64,000 nucleotides of DNA from an uncultured Oscillospiraceae bacterium (GCA_947630345.1 CANRHF010000001.1:8393-72392); one strand, 5' to 3'. Positions 31,945 through 41,126 are shown, counted from the first letter of the stretch. Numbers and translations: made by a program. Notes: a model not told the origin generated them from the letters alone.

Positions 31945-33148
31945 TTCCGCTCGCCTCCTTGTTCCAATAGATTTGATTTTTATCATCGCCGTTTCCTTCC
32001 ATTGACAGCAAGCTTACAACAAAATCCCCACAAGCTACACCAACCTCAAGGCTCATCTGCCCTGGCATGATCTTTTCTGCCCGCATCCGGGCCTCCTTGT
32101 ACTCGTTGTACTTTTGCCGGTAACGGTAGCTGGGTCCGAAGATGGCCCACGCCGCCTTGACCACGTTGGGCTCGTAGGGTTGGATCAGCTCCAAATCTTG
32201 GACAGCCTTATAGGAGATCGGGCAGCCGCAGCATCCGGTCCTGGTCAGCCCGTAGACCTCGTAAGCATCACTGTACCTGATCCCATAGGAGTCCTTATAC
32301 CAGGCCTTGTCGGTATCGCTGACATAGTACAGCGGCCGCAGCCGATACTGCCCGCTGCTGGTCTCGGTAAAGCAAAGAGAAGTATTGTCTTTTCGCGGTA
32401 CGGATCTCATCCCTCCCTCGTCCCGGCGCTCTCCAGTAATAATCATGTCGTAGTCCTTCTGGACCCGATGTGCAGCTTGTTTTTTGCAGCAGTCGCAACA
32501 CTGTGCGCTGATTTTGAAATCCGGCGGGCACTCAGCGATAAAGTCCCTCATGTACTTGCTGCTGTTGATCACCAACTGGATATTTGGCCGTGGCTCCCCG
32601 GCAGCGTTGCAGCAGCACAGGAAATTGATCAGGCTCTCGCAGCCGGGATAGCGTTCTTTCAGTTCCCGGCGCTTGGCCGGCTTATCTTCCGCCTGGTCGT
32701 ACTCCTCCGCAATGGAAAGTGGTACGTCCTTTTTCTGCCACTCGGATAATCCGGCGGACATGATCTTGGAGACAAAGGGGATCCCATATTTCCGGGTGGC
32801 GTTGACGATATTGACTTTCGGCCGGACGGTCTCAATCTCCACGCCATATTTCCGGGCCGTAGCCTCCACATGGTCCTTCGTGGCTTGCATCTCCAGCCCA
32901 GTGTTGAAAAACACATACTTGATCGGAGGTAGGCTGAAAACCTTCCGCGTCCGTTCAATCAGGTCAATCAAAATATCGCTGTCAGATCCGCCGGAATAGG
33001 AGCAGATCGCTTTCGGGTGTTGCGTCAGCCTCTTGGCGATAATACTCTCGATTGCCTGAAATTTCGCAGGCGCATCAAAATCTGCATAGGCTGGCCGGTC
33101 GGTATAGGCCCTGCTCTTGTATCCTTCCTGGTTGTTTTGAATGTACAT
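31937..33148 (-). CDS. Third PAPS-reductase-family protein, cysteine-rich
   Basis: 403 residues. The PP-loop is SYSGGSDSDIL (52-57 for SGGSDS). Later features are KYVFFNTGLEMQATKDHV, a MIITGERRDEGGMR segment, and RPLYYVSDTDKAWY. Three cysteine clusters, INFLCCCNAAG, AQCCDCCKK and TGCCGCPISYK, could hold an iron-sulfur cluster, as in [4Fe-4S] PAPS/APS reductases. It lies among early genes, away from the two pairs further left, and has no ParB-like neighbour. GGAGAG precedes the ATG. Substrate unknown. Confidence 0.85.
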   Translation of the reverse strand: MYIQNNQEGYKSRAYTDRPAYADFDAPAKFQAIESIIAKRLTQHPKAICSYSGGSDSDILIDLIERTRKVFSLPPIKYVFFNTGLEMQATKDHVEATARKYGVEIETVRPKVNIVNATRKYGIPFVSKIMSAGLSEWQKKDVPLSIAEEYDQAEDKPAKRRELKERYPGCESLINFLCCCNAAGEPRPNIQLVINSSKYMRDFIAECPPDFKISAQCCDCCKKQAAHRVQKDYDMIITGERRDEGGMRSVPRKDNTSLCFTETSSGQYRLRPLYYVSDTDKAWYKDSYGIRYSDAYEVYGLTRTGCCGCPISYKAVQDLELIQPYEPNVVKAAWAIFGPSYRYRQKYNEYKEARMRAEKIMPGQMSLEVGVACGDFVVSLLSMEGNGDDKNQIYWNKEASGNA

Positions 33149-33160
33149 GGCTGCTCTCCA

Positions 33161-33517
33161 TCACCGCCAGTTTTTCTTCGACCGTTTGTAATTTGGTTTC
33201 GCAACCTCCGGGTAGCGGGTTGCAAACGGGACTAGGCTTTCACCGAAGATCTCTCTGAGCATGGCATCCAGATGCTCCTGCTGCACGTCGGACTCAACCT
33301 CCATGCTCCAGGCATCGCCAAGCTCTCGCTCATATTGGTAGAGCGCTTCAAACAATTTTCGGATCCGGTCCGCGCCGAAGGTGTCCTTGCCCATGACCGC
33401 CGGATCGTGGAGGCAAAGACACATTAAATCAAAGCATTTCTGCATACCAATCTGCATTCCTATGCTCAGAGAGGCTTGCTCAATTTCCCGCTGTTTTTTG
33501 AGATAAGCGTTTGGCAT
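33161..33517 (-). CDS. Phage protein of unknown function
   Basis: 118 residues, helical: LKKQREIEQASLSIGMQIGMQKCFDLMCLCLHDPAVMGKDTFG, then a DRIRKLFEALYQYERELGDAW segment and a basic tail NYKRSKKNWR. A protein of this type is often found near phage replication and methylase genes in gut Firmicutes phages. I cannot name the family. AAAGGAC precedes the ATG. Confidence 0.65.
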   Translation of the reverse strand: MPNAYLKKQREIEQASLSIGMQIGMQKCFDLMCLCLHDPAVMGKDTFGADRIRKLFEALYQYERELGDAWSMEVESDVQQEHLDAMLREIFGESLVPFATRYPEVAKPNYKRSKKNWR

Positions 33518-33535
33518 ATGATCTGTCCTTTCTTT

Positions 33536-36034
33536 TTACGCCTCCAGCAAATCAAAGAGGCTGAAATTATCATCTGTCCGCTCATATTCCTGCAAATAGC
33601 CTACTGCGTCCCGAAAATAATCGCTGTTCAGCTCAACCGTGTATCCTTTCCGCCCCCCCTTAATTGCCTCTAAGGCAACAGTGCCAATACCACCGAAGGG
33701 GTCAAGGACCAGATCGCCGGGGTTAGAATAGCGGTTGATGAGTCGGTCCACGATATCAAGCTGGAGCGGGCACACATGAAGCTGCTGCCGGCGCTGGCTC
33801 TGGGTGGTATTGAGAGTCCTCATCCGGTTGATGTCGTCCCACACCTGATCGGTCCAGCTCCCCGGCGCCACTACCATAAAAGTCGCGGGCAGGTGTCCGT
33901 CTTCATCCAATTTTTTTGCCAGGGCTACATGGTCTGCATAGCTGTACACGCTGCCACGGCTGAACTTTCGATAGGCAGCTTGAAGCCGATCTACCGGCAT
34001 CTTCTCCAGCTCTTTCTTTGTCAAAAGCCGGTCTCCGCTGGATCTCCAAAATCCATGGGCGTCAATCTGCCACTGGGCACGGGTATAATCGTCTTTGGAC
34101 TTTACCACCGGCTCGTCGGCATAGGCTTTTGAGTGATCAGTTGGCAGCTTGCGGAACAGCAGGATGTACTCAGGACATCCAACGCCCATCTTGGAGCCGT
34201 CCTTGCACTGCTCGGTCCACCCCAGCCGGTAGGTCTGATTGTTCTCTCGGACCACGTCGGTGACCACGGTGATCATGCCGAAGTAAGCAAATCCGTGGCG
34301 CATATAGTGTTCGATGCACAGCGCATGGAAGGGTTCCATCGTGGGCATCCCCATTCCGGTGGCGTTGCCAAACAGCACCCGATCCTTGACATGGCAGCAG
34401 AAAACCCGGCCCGGTTTCAGAACTCGAAGCAGATTGGGTGTTAAATAATCCATCTGCTCAAAGAACTTCTCGGTATCTTTGTTGTGCCCGAAGTCGTTAT
34501 AACTTGGGGTGTACTCATAATGGTTTGAAAAGGGAATTGAAGTTACGATCAGATCTACGCTGTCATTCTCCATTTTCTTAGTTTCCTCGACGCAATCGTT
34601 ATTGACTGCAACAAAGTTTTTCCCTTTTACTTCCACACGATCAACTCCTATGCTTCTGGCCATGGCTTCCGCCATCTGGACTCCACCTAGGCCGTATTTT
34701 TTCACGATTTCCCGCATTCGCTGCTGCAGGTGGTTGTGCTGCTTCCATTTTTCCATCAGCGTCCGGTAAATGGGATCTTCGGCCTCGGTGCAGATGATGT
34801 CGATGATCACCGTCTCTGTCTGGAGGAACCGATAGATACGATGGATCGCCTGGATAAAATCGTTGAACTCATAGTCAATGCCGATAAATATAGCCCGGTG
34901 ACAATGCCTCTGGAAATTGCATCCGGAGCCGGACAGACTCTTTTTCGTCGCAAACAGCCGGGTTTTCCCTTCGGAGAAGTCAATAACCCGATGTTCGCGC
35001 TCATCGTAGTCCATAGATCCGTAGATATCCACCACATCCGGTATGGCGGCTTTAATGGCATTTCGTTCGGCCTCTAAATCATGCCAGAGCAGAAAATGCG
35101 CTTCCGGATCGCTATCTACAATTTCCTTTGCTTTTGCCACCCGAATCGAAATGCTTTCCCGTTTCTCTTTTGCCGCTTCGGCTAGATACATTGTTACATC
35201 GTTGATGATCTTGTACTGACCGTCTCGGTCGAGATTGCTGTTGTAACCCTCGGCTACCACATGGCGGCGAATCTCCAGCGGCGGAAGGTCATAGCCTTCA
35301 TCCGGATATCCCAGATCGGAGGGCGTTGTCAATACCAACGCCCATGAGCTCACCCAAAGCCAAAACTCATCCTCTTTGTGCGGGTATAGCGTCAAGTTAT
35401 TGGCTTTGGTACTGTCCCTCTGAAAAAACCGGGTCAGGGCCTGGCCGGTGTCCATGATCTCCAGGAAGCCGGCATAATGGATCAGCTCTTTGTACTTGTT
35501 GGGAGACGGTGTAGCTGTCGCAACCAGCTTATACGGTATGCCCTTAAACTTGTCCAAAAATGTCTGATATGTTTTGCTGCCAAAGGATCTAAGGACCGAC
35601 GCTTCGTCCAGTACAGTTGCTGTGAAGACAGCCGGGTCAATATCCCCATCCCGGACCCGCTCATAGTTCGTCATGAGGACTGCAGCATCCTGATTGTCAT
35701 TGATTTCGGCCATTGTGCGGACATAGACTGGCGGACTTGACCATCCCAGCAGTTCCACGGCGTCCCGGCAAAACTCCTGCCGTACCCCGAGGGGTAGTAC
35801 GATGAGCGCCTGACCTCCTTGGTGCGCTGTAACTAAGCGGCAAAATTCAAGCTCCTGCACGGTCTTTCCAAGGCCAAAAGACTCAAACAGTCCCCTTCTC
35901 CCGCCTTGAACAGCCCAACGCACAGCATCTGCCTGGTGCGGTTTCAAGGCGGGATTGACTTCATCTGGATCAACTGCAAATCCTGTCCGCTTTGCCAGAG
36001 CGATTTTCCCCCGCAAAAAATCCAGGTACGTCAT
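33536..36034 (-). CDS. SNF2-type helicase fused to a DNA methyltransferase
   Basis: 832 residues. N-terminal helicase: Q-like ALKPHQADAVRWAV, Walker A SFGLGKT (52-58), box II LDEAS (about 138), box III TATPSPNKYKEL, box VI QAIHRIYRF. The C-terminal third is an N6/N4-type methyltransferase: catalytic motif TSIPFSNHYEY in place of the common TSPPY/F, then near the end LDPFGGIGTVALEAIKGGRKGYTVEL, the SAM-binding motif. It likely methylates phage DNA, protecting it from host restriction, with translocation coupled to modification. No nuclease domain is visible, so it is not a complete restriction enzyme. Confidence 0.9.
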   Translation of the reverse strand: MTYLDFLRGKIALAKRTGFAVDPDEVNPALKPHQADAVRWAVQGGRRGLFESFGLGKTVQELEFCRLVTAHQGGQALIVLPLGVRQEFCRDAVELLGWSSPPVYVRTMAEINDNQDAAVLMTNYERVRDGDIDPAVFTATVLDEASVLRSFGSKTYQTFLDKFKGIPYKLVATATPSPNKYKELIHYAGFLEIMDTGQALTRFFQRDSTKANNLTLYPHKEDEFWLWVSSWALVLTTPSDLGYPDEGYDLPPLEIRRHVVAEGYNSNLDRDGQYKIINDVTMYLAEAAKEKRESISIRVAKAKEIVDSDPEAHFLLWHDLEAERNAIKAAIPDVVDIYGSMDYDEREHRVIDFSEGKTRLFATKKSLSGSGCNFQRHCHRAIFIGIDYEFNDFIQAIHRIYRFLQTETVIIDIICTEAEDPIYRTLMEKWKQHNHLQQRMREIVKKYGLGGVQMAEAMARSIGVDRVEVKGKNFVAVNNDCVEETKKMENDSVDLIVTSIPFSNHYEYTPSYNDFGHNKDTEKFFEQMDYLTPNLLRVLKPGRVFCCHVKDRVLFGNATGMGMPTMEPFHALCIEHYMRHGFAYFGMITVVTDVVRENNQTYRLGWTEQCKDGSKMGVGCPEYILLFRKLPTDHSKAYADEPVVKSKDDYTRAQWQIDAHGFWRSSGDRLLTKKELEKMPVDRLQAAYRKFSRGSVYSYADHVALAKKLDEDGHLPATFMVVAPGSWTDQVWDDINRMRTLNTTQSQRRQQLHVCPLQLDIVDRLINRYSNPGDLVLDPFGGIGTVALEAIKGGRKGYTVELNSDYFRDAVGYLQEYERTDDNFSLFDLLEA

Positions 36035-36038
36035 GTCT

Positions 36039-36494
36039 CTATTCCTCCAGATTTACCGGAATCAAATCGCCGGGGTGGACGCTTGGGAAAAGATTTTGGT
36101 TAATTCTTCCGATTGTGCCTACTACGATGGAACTCTCATCGTCTTCCGTAATGTAAAACATTGACCCGTCAAAAATCGGTTTATCGTCCCAAAGTGTAAC
36201 TCTTGACTTTCCGATGCCGATTGCGTTCATGCTCACCCACTTTGCCCCCACTGCCTTGCAGATTGCCAGCTCCGGCTCGGTCAGGAGCGAAGTGCGAATG
36301 ATGGCTTCGGGATGGGCGATTATTTTTATCAGGTCTTCCTCGCAGTCACAGGCAAGCCAGCCATTGTTATCGTCCCAGTACTCCCTCACGCCAGAGTGGA
36401 TGCGGTACAACCCGAAACACCCTGGATAACTCCACGTTTTGTCTTCTTCCACCCCCAGCACCTTGGACAGGGGAGACTTTGCTAAATTTTCCAT
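36039..36494 (-). CDS. Phage protein of unknown function, DUF3846-like in style
   Basis: 151 residues from ATG 36494, nine bases after a GGAGG that overlaps the upstream stop. The protein has YRIHSGVREYWDDNNGWLACDCEEDLIKIIAHPEAIIRTS and WVSMNAIGIGKSRVTLWDDKPIFDGSMFYITED. I do not recognise the family with certainty. The position just before the helicase/methyltransferase gene places it among early genes. Confidence 0.6.
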   Translation of the reverse strand: MENLAKSPLSKVLGVEEDKTWSYPGCFGLYRIHSGVREYWDDNNGWLACDCEEDLIKIIAHPEAIIRTSLLTEPELAICKAVGAKWVSMNAIGIGKSRVTLWDDKPIFDGSMFYITEDDESSIVVGTIGRINQNLFPSVHPGDLIPVNLEE

Positions 36495-36496
36495 AT

Positions 36497-36688
36497 TCAT
36501 TCTCCTCCGCAAATTGTTTCATCGGCTGTGTCTTCTTCGCGGGAATTCTTACATCCGAAAACGGCCCGCCGGATCGCTCCGATTTTGAGTTCCCAGTAGT
36601 CGTAACGCTCTTTGCAGGGGCGGAAACATTGCTTGATTCTGGTACAGTGTTCGCAAGGGCTACACGCAATTTCAGTGTTTTCTGCCAT
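36497..36688 (-). CDS. Small cysteine-rich phage protein
   Basis: 63 residues with CSPCEHCTRIKQCFRPCKERYDYWE and a later VFGCKNSREED. The CxxCxxC...C arrangement suggests a metal site. It starts close after the end of the ArpU-type gene. Function unknown. It is one of several cysteine-rich small proteins in this early region. Confidence 0.62.
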   Translation of the reverse strand: MAENTEIACSPCEHCTRIKQCFRPCKERYDYWELKIGAIRRAVFGCKNSREEDTADETICGGE

Positions 36689-36694
36689 GTCACA

Positions 36695-37234
36695 TCACAT
36701 CCTTTTTAGGCCATCGACACCAAACATCAGAGCGGCGATTCTCTCACAGGCGATGTCGATGTCCTTGTAGATGGTACGCTCCACCACGCCCTCAGCCCGG
36801 GCCAACTCTGGCACCGTCCGGCGTCGCTCGTTAATGTAGAGTCCGTCAATGACCCGCCAGCGGCGCTCGTCCTCCGGAGTACCGGTATAGGTGCAGTACG
36901 CCTTGTAGAGCGCCATCATGGTCTCCATGTGCTTGACGATAGTAGCGGTCCGTGCAACGGACTGCTTAATGCTCTCCACGAACAGGGTATTGTCTCGTCC
37001 GGGCATCATCAGATCAGCCAAAATCTCCTCGGGGGATTCGTAGTCCTCCACCTTGAAGACTGCGTTGGCAACGTGAGTTTGAAACACGCGGTAATTCCGC
37101 AATAGCAGTTTCGTATTACGGAGGCGGCGATCCGCCGCCTCCCGACGCTCTCGCTGGCGCTCTCTGTCCAGCGTTTCTATTGCCGCCTTTGCTCCGGTTT
37201 CAGCGGCAAGTTTCACGATCTCATCAGTGTTCAT
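36695..37234 (-). CDS. ArpU/sigma-like phage transcriptional regulator
   Basis: 179 residues. The first half is a helical, charged region (DRERQRERREAADRRLRNTKLLLRNYR). The C-terminus carries an HTH like sigma region 4: RTVPELARAEGVVERTIYKDIDIACERIAALMFG. Proteins of this form (ArpU, RinA, DUF1492 types) act as late-gene activators in Firmicutes phages. GGAGGTGG precedes the ATG. Likely controls the head and tail operons to its left, inferred from family only. Confidence 0.72.
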   Translation of the reverse strand: MNTDEIVKLAAETGAKAAIETLDRERQRERREAADRRLRNTKLLLRNYRVFQTHVANAVFKVEDYESPEEILADLMMPGRDNTLFVESIKQSVARTATIVKHMETMMALYKAYCTYTGTPEDERRWRVIDGLYINERRRTVPELARAEGVVERTIYKDIDIACERIAALMFGVDGLKRM

Positions 37235-37289
37235 GGGTTTCCCACCTCCGGTTGCTTTACTGCTCAGTTGTCAAAGTCACTTCTGCGGC

Positions 37290-38738
37290 CTATCCCTCGG
37301 AACTGGTCTCCAACAGATTGCACGTTCCATTCTGCATGGCCTTTTCCTCATCGGACATCTCATAGCCCAGGGAGATCAGGAAGTCATAAAGCTGGTCAAG
37401 GTCATCATTGGCCTTGTAGACGTGGTGATAGGCGCCGTCGCTCCATTCCATCTTCCAGTACCCGTTCTCGTCGTTATCGCAGGAAGCATAGGCGCAGGCC
37501 AGGAGGGCGTACTCGGGGTTCAGCTCCATCTCGGCTTCGACCATGGCCCTGAGTGCAGCAAAGTCGGTGTCGTCATCAATGTCCAGATCCAGCAGCTCGG
37601 CCAGCAGTTCGGTGTTGATGTCGTCCGATCTGTACCCGCCGTTGCCCACGATGATGCTGGCGGCGTACTTCATGATCTGCAGGGCGTTCCGCTTGGCCGC
37701 TCCGAAGCTGGAGACGAACTCGGACCGCAGGGCGAAGTGTCGCTCAGTGATTTCCTCCAGCTCGTCCCCGGCGCGCTCAAACTCCCGCTCCCGTTCTTTA
37801 CGCTGAATGTCCTCCTCGGTTTCGAGCCGGTCCCGGTGGTCCTTGTAGATGTAGATCTCGGTGTCGCTGATGGTGTAGTAGTAACCGACCGTATCAGTGT
37901 CCGCCGGTCGCTCCACCTCGGCGCGCTGGTTCCACTTGTGATAATTCGCGTGGTAATCCATTGGGACCTCAGTATCTCCCACATAGCCTCGCTTCGCAAT
38001 TTTTGTGGCAAAGGCGGAGACGTCCGCCTCCCACTGGGCCAGCCGCTTTTTGAGTTTGTCGTCCTCGATGGCCTTTTTCAGCGCATCCCGGAAGTTGGCC
38101 GTACCGATCGCATCTAGGGCCCGGTTCTTCAGCTCGGGGGCCTCGATCCGCTCCAGCTCCAGGTAGTCCTGAAGTGTGGCCCCTCGGGCCTCGGACTTCT
38201 TGAACTTATCCGGGTCTAACTCCAGGAGCTTCACCCGGCGGCGGATGGTGCTCTTGGAGAAGCCGCTGTCCTTGGAAATACTCTCCACCGTCTCCCCCAT
38301 GTCCAGCATAAGCTGGAAGCCCTGGGCCTGCTCATACACGGTAAGGTCGCTCCGCTGAATGTTCTCCATGAGCATGGTCTTGATCTGCTCCTGGGGAGTC
38401 ATTTCAGCGATGACACAGGGGACTTCGGAGATCCCCGCCTTTTTGGCAGCCGCCAGCCGGCGATGGCCGATGATAACTGTGTATCCATCAGAAATATCGC
38501 CTACGCTGGGGTCGTCTTTGTACTGCGTAAGGGCCACCTCTCGCGGGACACCCTCCCGCTTTGCCATTTGAATATACTCGTCACGAGTGGCCCGGCAGCC
38601 TGCAACCACGGTCAGATTCTGGAATATCCCGTTGGCCTTGATGCTGTCGGCCAGCTCTGTAAGATCTCCTAAGTCCTTGCGGGGATTGTTGGGGTGGGGA
38701 TGAAGCAGGTTTACCGGCAAATAAATCATTTCGGTCAT
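37290..38738 (-). CDS. ParB/RepB/Spo0J-family protein
   Basis: 482 residues. The ParB domain is complete: NPRKDLGDLTELADSIKANGIFQNLTVV, VIIGHRRLAAAKKAG (box II GHRR), and TMLMENIQRSDLTVYEQAQGF. An HTH follows, ETVESISKDSGFSKSTIRRRVKLLEL. The long C-terminal half is charged and phage-specific, ending in an acidic domain. Phage ParBs are common without ParA and may act in replication or gene control through CTP-dependent clamps. AAAGGAG lies upstream. No parS-like site was identified. Confidence 0.9.
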   Translation of the reverse strand: MTEMIYLPVNLLHPHPNNPRKDLGDLTELADSIKANGIFQNLTVVAGCRATRDEYIQMAKREGVPREVALTQYKDDPSVGDISDGYTVIIGHRRLAAAKKAGISEVPCVIAEMTPQEQIKTMLMENIQRSDLTVYEQAQGFQLMLDMGETVESISKDSGFSKSTIRRRVKLLELDPDKFKKSEARGATLQDYLELERIEAPELKNRALDAIGTANFRDALKKAIEDDKLKKRLAQWEADVSAFATKIAKRGYVGDTEVPMDYHANYHKWNQRAEVERPADTDTVGYYYTISDTEIYIYKDHRDRLETEEDIQRKEREREFERAGDELEEITERHFALRSEFVSSFGAAKRNALQIMKYAASIIVGNGGYRSDDINTELLAELLDLDIDDDTDFAALRAMVEAEMELNPEYALLACAYASCDNDENGYWKMEWSDGAYHHVYKANDDLDQLYDFLISLGYEMSDEEKAMQNGTCNLLETSSEG

Positions 38739-38750
38739 GTTGCGCTCCTT

Positions 38751-39539
38751 TCAGTCATCGGTTTCTTTAACACCACAGATGTACTTGGCCCGGCGCAGAG
38801 CGGCGGGGCTCCGCTGGGCCTGCCACGCTCCCTCACTGGGGGCCCACCTGAATCCGTAGCTCTTGAGCCTTGCCCGGACCCCATCGTCCGGCTTCTCATC
38901 AAAGATGATTTGCACCCGGTTGATTTCCTCGTTGGTAACGATTCTGCCGCCCTCAAATCCGATTGAAACGCACTCCATCTCGTCAACAGCTCGAAGGGCC
39001 TCCATCCGCTTTTTCAACCGATTGATTTCGGCATTACGGTTGGACAGGCACCAGGCGGGGACCGGGCGGCGCAGGCGTTCCGGCTCTTTTGACAGTTCCG
39101 CATCTATGTGTGCAGCCTTGTCATCAGGCAGGCCGGGAAACCCTCTTATAGTCTTATGCTTGCGGTAATAGGCATTACGGGCCTTGTCCATATTCTGGGC
39201 AGCCTCCAAAGCCTGAAGCTTGACGGCCAGCTTGTCCAGGGCATTGGGATCATCGCCGCTAATAGCACGGTTATTCGCGGCAGCCTCAGCCCGGCTTTCG
39301 TAGTGGGCCGCTTTTTGGTCATGGACCATGGCACGGTCCATAGCTGCCGCACTCCGCTCCCGCAGTCGGGGAAGTTGGGGCCTCCCAACGATATTTGGCT
39401 GGCCGAAGGGAATATCCTTTACCAAGTCGTGGCTCTGTTTGAACTCCGCAGCAGCCAGGTCGGCCTCTTTTTTGGCGCGGGCTTCCAGCCGGTCGATTCG
39501 CGCCTGGCGGCGCTCCTCATAGTCTTCTCTGCCAGACAT
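38751..39539 (-). CDS. DUF3560-type phage protein
   Basis: 262 residues from ATG 39539, with GAGGAGG upstream and TGATG overlap with the hydrolase stop. The N-terminus is a long Arg/Ala coiled coil (YEERRQARIDRLEARAKKEADLAAAE). The family motifs are AMVHDQKAAHYESRAEAAANNRAISGDDP and a C-terminal RLKSYGFRWAPSEGAWQAQRSP. This family is common on phages and plasmids; function unknown. The C-terminal RLK-x-GFRW-x-P-x-x-xAWQ motif is shared with plasmid-borne DUF3560 and anti-restriction-like proteins. Confidence 0.82.
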   Translation of the reverse strand: MSGREDYEERRQARIDRLEARAKKEADLAAAEFKQSHDLVKDIPFGQPNIVGRPQLPRLRERSAAAMDRAMVHDQKAAHYESRAEAAANNRAISGDDPNALDKLAVKLQALEAAQNMDKARNAYYRKHKTIRGFPGLPDDKAAHIDAELSKEPERLRRPVPAWCLSNRNAEINRLKKRMEALRAVDEMECVSIGFEGGRIVTNEEINRVQIIFDEKPDDGVRARLKSYGFRWAPSEGAWQAQRSPAALRRAKYICGVKETDD

Positions 39540-40168
39540 CAGGCGTCCTCCTCTTCCCAGGTGTAGGGGTAGCAGAATACATGCCCGCCGATGGTGCCCC
39601 ACACGTTGTCGTTCTCGCCTGTCTGGCTGAAAAACACGACCTCCAAAGGCAGGATATTGGGGCCATTAAGCGCAGCGTTAATTGCGTCATACTGCACATA
39701 AGTAGGGTTAGCTCCATCAATGCGCTCAATCGTTGTAAATTGTCCCTCTTCGTAAATCACACCGGAGAACGAATTGGGGAAGTATGGAGAAAGGATCCGG
39801 TTAAGGACTACTTCTGCAGCAGCTTGCTGCCCTTCAAATGGTTCTGTACCGGCCTCCAGCCAAAGCACTTTGGCGAAGACATCTAGTTCCTCAGCCGATA
39901 GGACAATGGATTCATACCTGCCCAGTGGCGGGGCAGTTTCTGCGGGCTGTTCAGTCGGCAAATATGTAGTATCTGTCGGTTCCTCCACCGAGAGTCCTTC
40001 TGTACTACAATGCGCTTCCTGTGTTGGATCAGATTCAATCGGTACTGTCGGCGGCAGCGTTGCAATGGTGACGATCGTGTTATATCCACTTTGCGATTCT
40101 GGATAAGATACACACCCGATCATGATCAACGGCACCAGCATGAGCAGTACAATAGCCTTCTTTGTCAT
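39539..40168 (-). CDS. Lipoprotein cell wall hydrolase (SleB/CwlJ-type catalytic domain)
   Basis: 209 residues from ATG 40168 with AAAGGAGGG upstream. The N-terminus MTKKAIVLLMLVPLIMIGC is a signal peptide with lipobox MIGC (Cys at residue 19). A Ser/Thr/Pro-rich linker follows. The C-terminal domain has LSAEELDVFAKVLWLEAGTEPFEGQQAAAEVVLNRI with the catalytic Glu of SleB-type hydrolases, and ends FFSQTGENDNVWGTIGGHVFCYPY. It would cleave peptidoglycan from outside the membrane. Placement between replication genes, not in a lysis cassette, is odd. Confidence 0.85.
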   Translation of the reverse strand: MTKKAIVLLMLVPLIMIGCVSYPESQSGYNTIVTIATLPPTVPIESDPTQEAHCSTEGLSVEEPTDTTYLPTEQPAETAPPLGRYESIVLSAEELDVFAKVLWLEAGTEPFEGQQAAAEVVLNRILSPYFPNSFSGVIYEEGQFTTIERIDGANPTYVQYDAINAALNGPNILPLEVVFFSQTGENDNVWGTIGGHVFCYPYTWEEEDA

Positions 40169-41112
40169 ATTGAATACCCTCCTTTGTTTTCTTCTTGTTC
40201 TTGGTCGTAAATTTCTGCCTGGGCCAAGGTGCCGATTCTGCGCTGCGCCAAGCGCCCAAGTACTCCGTTGATGTAGCGCCAATCTCCAGGCTTTCCGGCC
40301 TGAGCAGCCTGTTCAAACGCATACATCAGCAAGTCGATGCGATCCTTCGGAAAAGTCACCCGGAAACTATGGGAATGCTCGTCCATCTCGCTGACATGGA
40401 TGGCCTGGAACACATTTGCCCTGTCGGTATCCGTGGGAGGCCGATGGGTAAATTTCGAGAAAATGACATCTGTGTAAACAGAGACAGTCATAAGGTTTTC
40501 CGGTGTTACGCCAAGGTAGGACCTGGCATTCAGGCCACGGCTGCTCAAATAATCAGCGGCAATTTTCTCGGCATCCGCGCGCGCGTCACCACCAACAGAG
40601 AAAGATATATTATTCTCTACTTGACTAGACTCTACTACGCTAGCCTCTCCTGACCTATCCTGTGTATCCAAACTGGATACATTGCCAAAACCCGTTGGCA
40701 TTGCTGGATGTTCGCTTTCTGTGTCCGGTTTGGATACAGAACGGATACATGGCTTTGCACCGTCTCCAGGATGGTCTGTATACGCACCTCCGGGCTTTAG
40801 ATACAGGGTTCCTTTTTCCTCCTGATACAGCGTTGGTTTGTAACGGTCCTTTTGGATGTAGTTAGAGATCTTCCAATGCTTAAGCACCACTACTCCACTG
40901 CTAAACGCCAAAATAAACCGTTTTGCCATCAACAGGCGAAGATCATCATCTGCAGCGCCCACCAGCTTCTGGATGCGCCGCGCATTACTGACAAAACCGT
41001 CATCATCCGCCCGCATGCCAAGGTGGAAATACAGCGCTTGAGCAGACAGCGGCATATCCATAAAGGCATCTGTATCCACGATCTGCAGAGAAAACATTCT
41101 ACGTTGCGCCAT
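40165..41112 (-). CDS. Phage replisome organizer (DnaD-like initiator)
   Basis: 315 residues. The N-terminal domain matches phage replisome organizers: RRMFSLQIVDTDAFMDMPLSAQALYFHLGMRADDDGFVSNARRIQKLVG, then FSSGVVVLKHWKISNYIQKDRYKPTLYQEE. A variable linker follows and a C-terminal helical region ends WRYINGVLGRLAQRRI, which resembles the DnaD-like domain. It should load the host helicase at the phage origin. GAGGAGG precedes the ATG. Confidence 0.88.
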   Translation of the reverse strand: MAQRRMFSLQIVDTDAFMDMPLSAQALYFHLGMRADDDGFVSNARRIQKLVGAADDDLRLLMAKRFILAFSSGVVVLKHWKISNYIQKDRYKPTLYQEEKGTLYLKPGGAYTDHPGDGAKPCIRSVSKPDTESEHPAMPTGFGNVSSLDTQDRSGEASVVESSQVENNISFSVGGDARADAEKIAADYLSSRGLNARSYLGVTPENLMTVSVYTDVIFSKFTHRPPTDTDRANVFQAIHVSEMDEHSHSFRVTFPKDRIDLLMYAFEQAAQAGKPGDWRYINGVLGRLAQRRIGTLAQAEIYDQEQEENKGGYSI

Positions 41113-41126
41113 GTGTTACCGCCTCC

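Noticed and set aside
33536..36034. A full restriction-modification enzyme
   Set aside because: Helicase and methyltransferase are present, but no nuclease domain or separate restriction gene was found.
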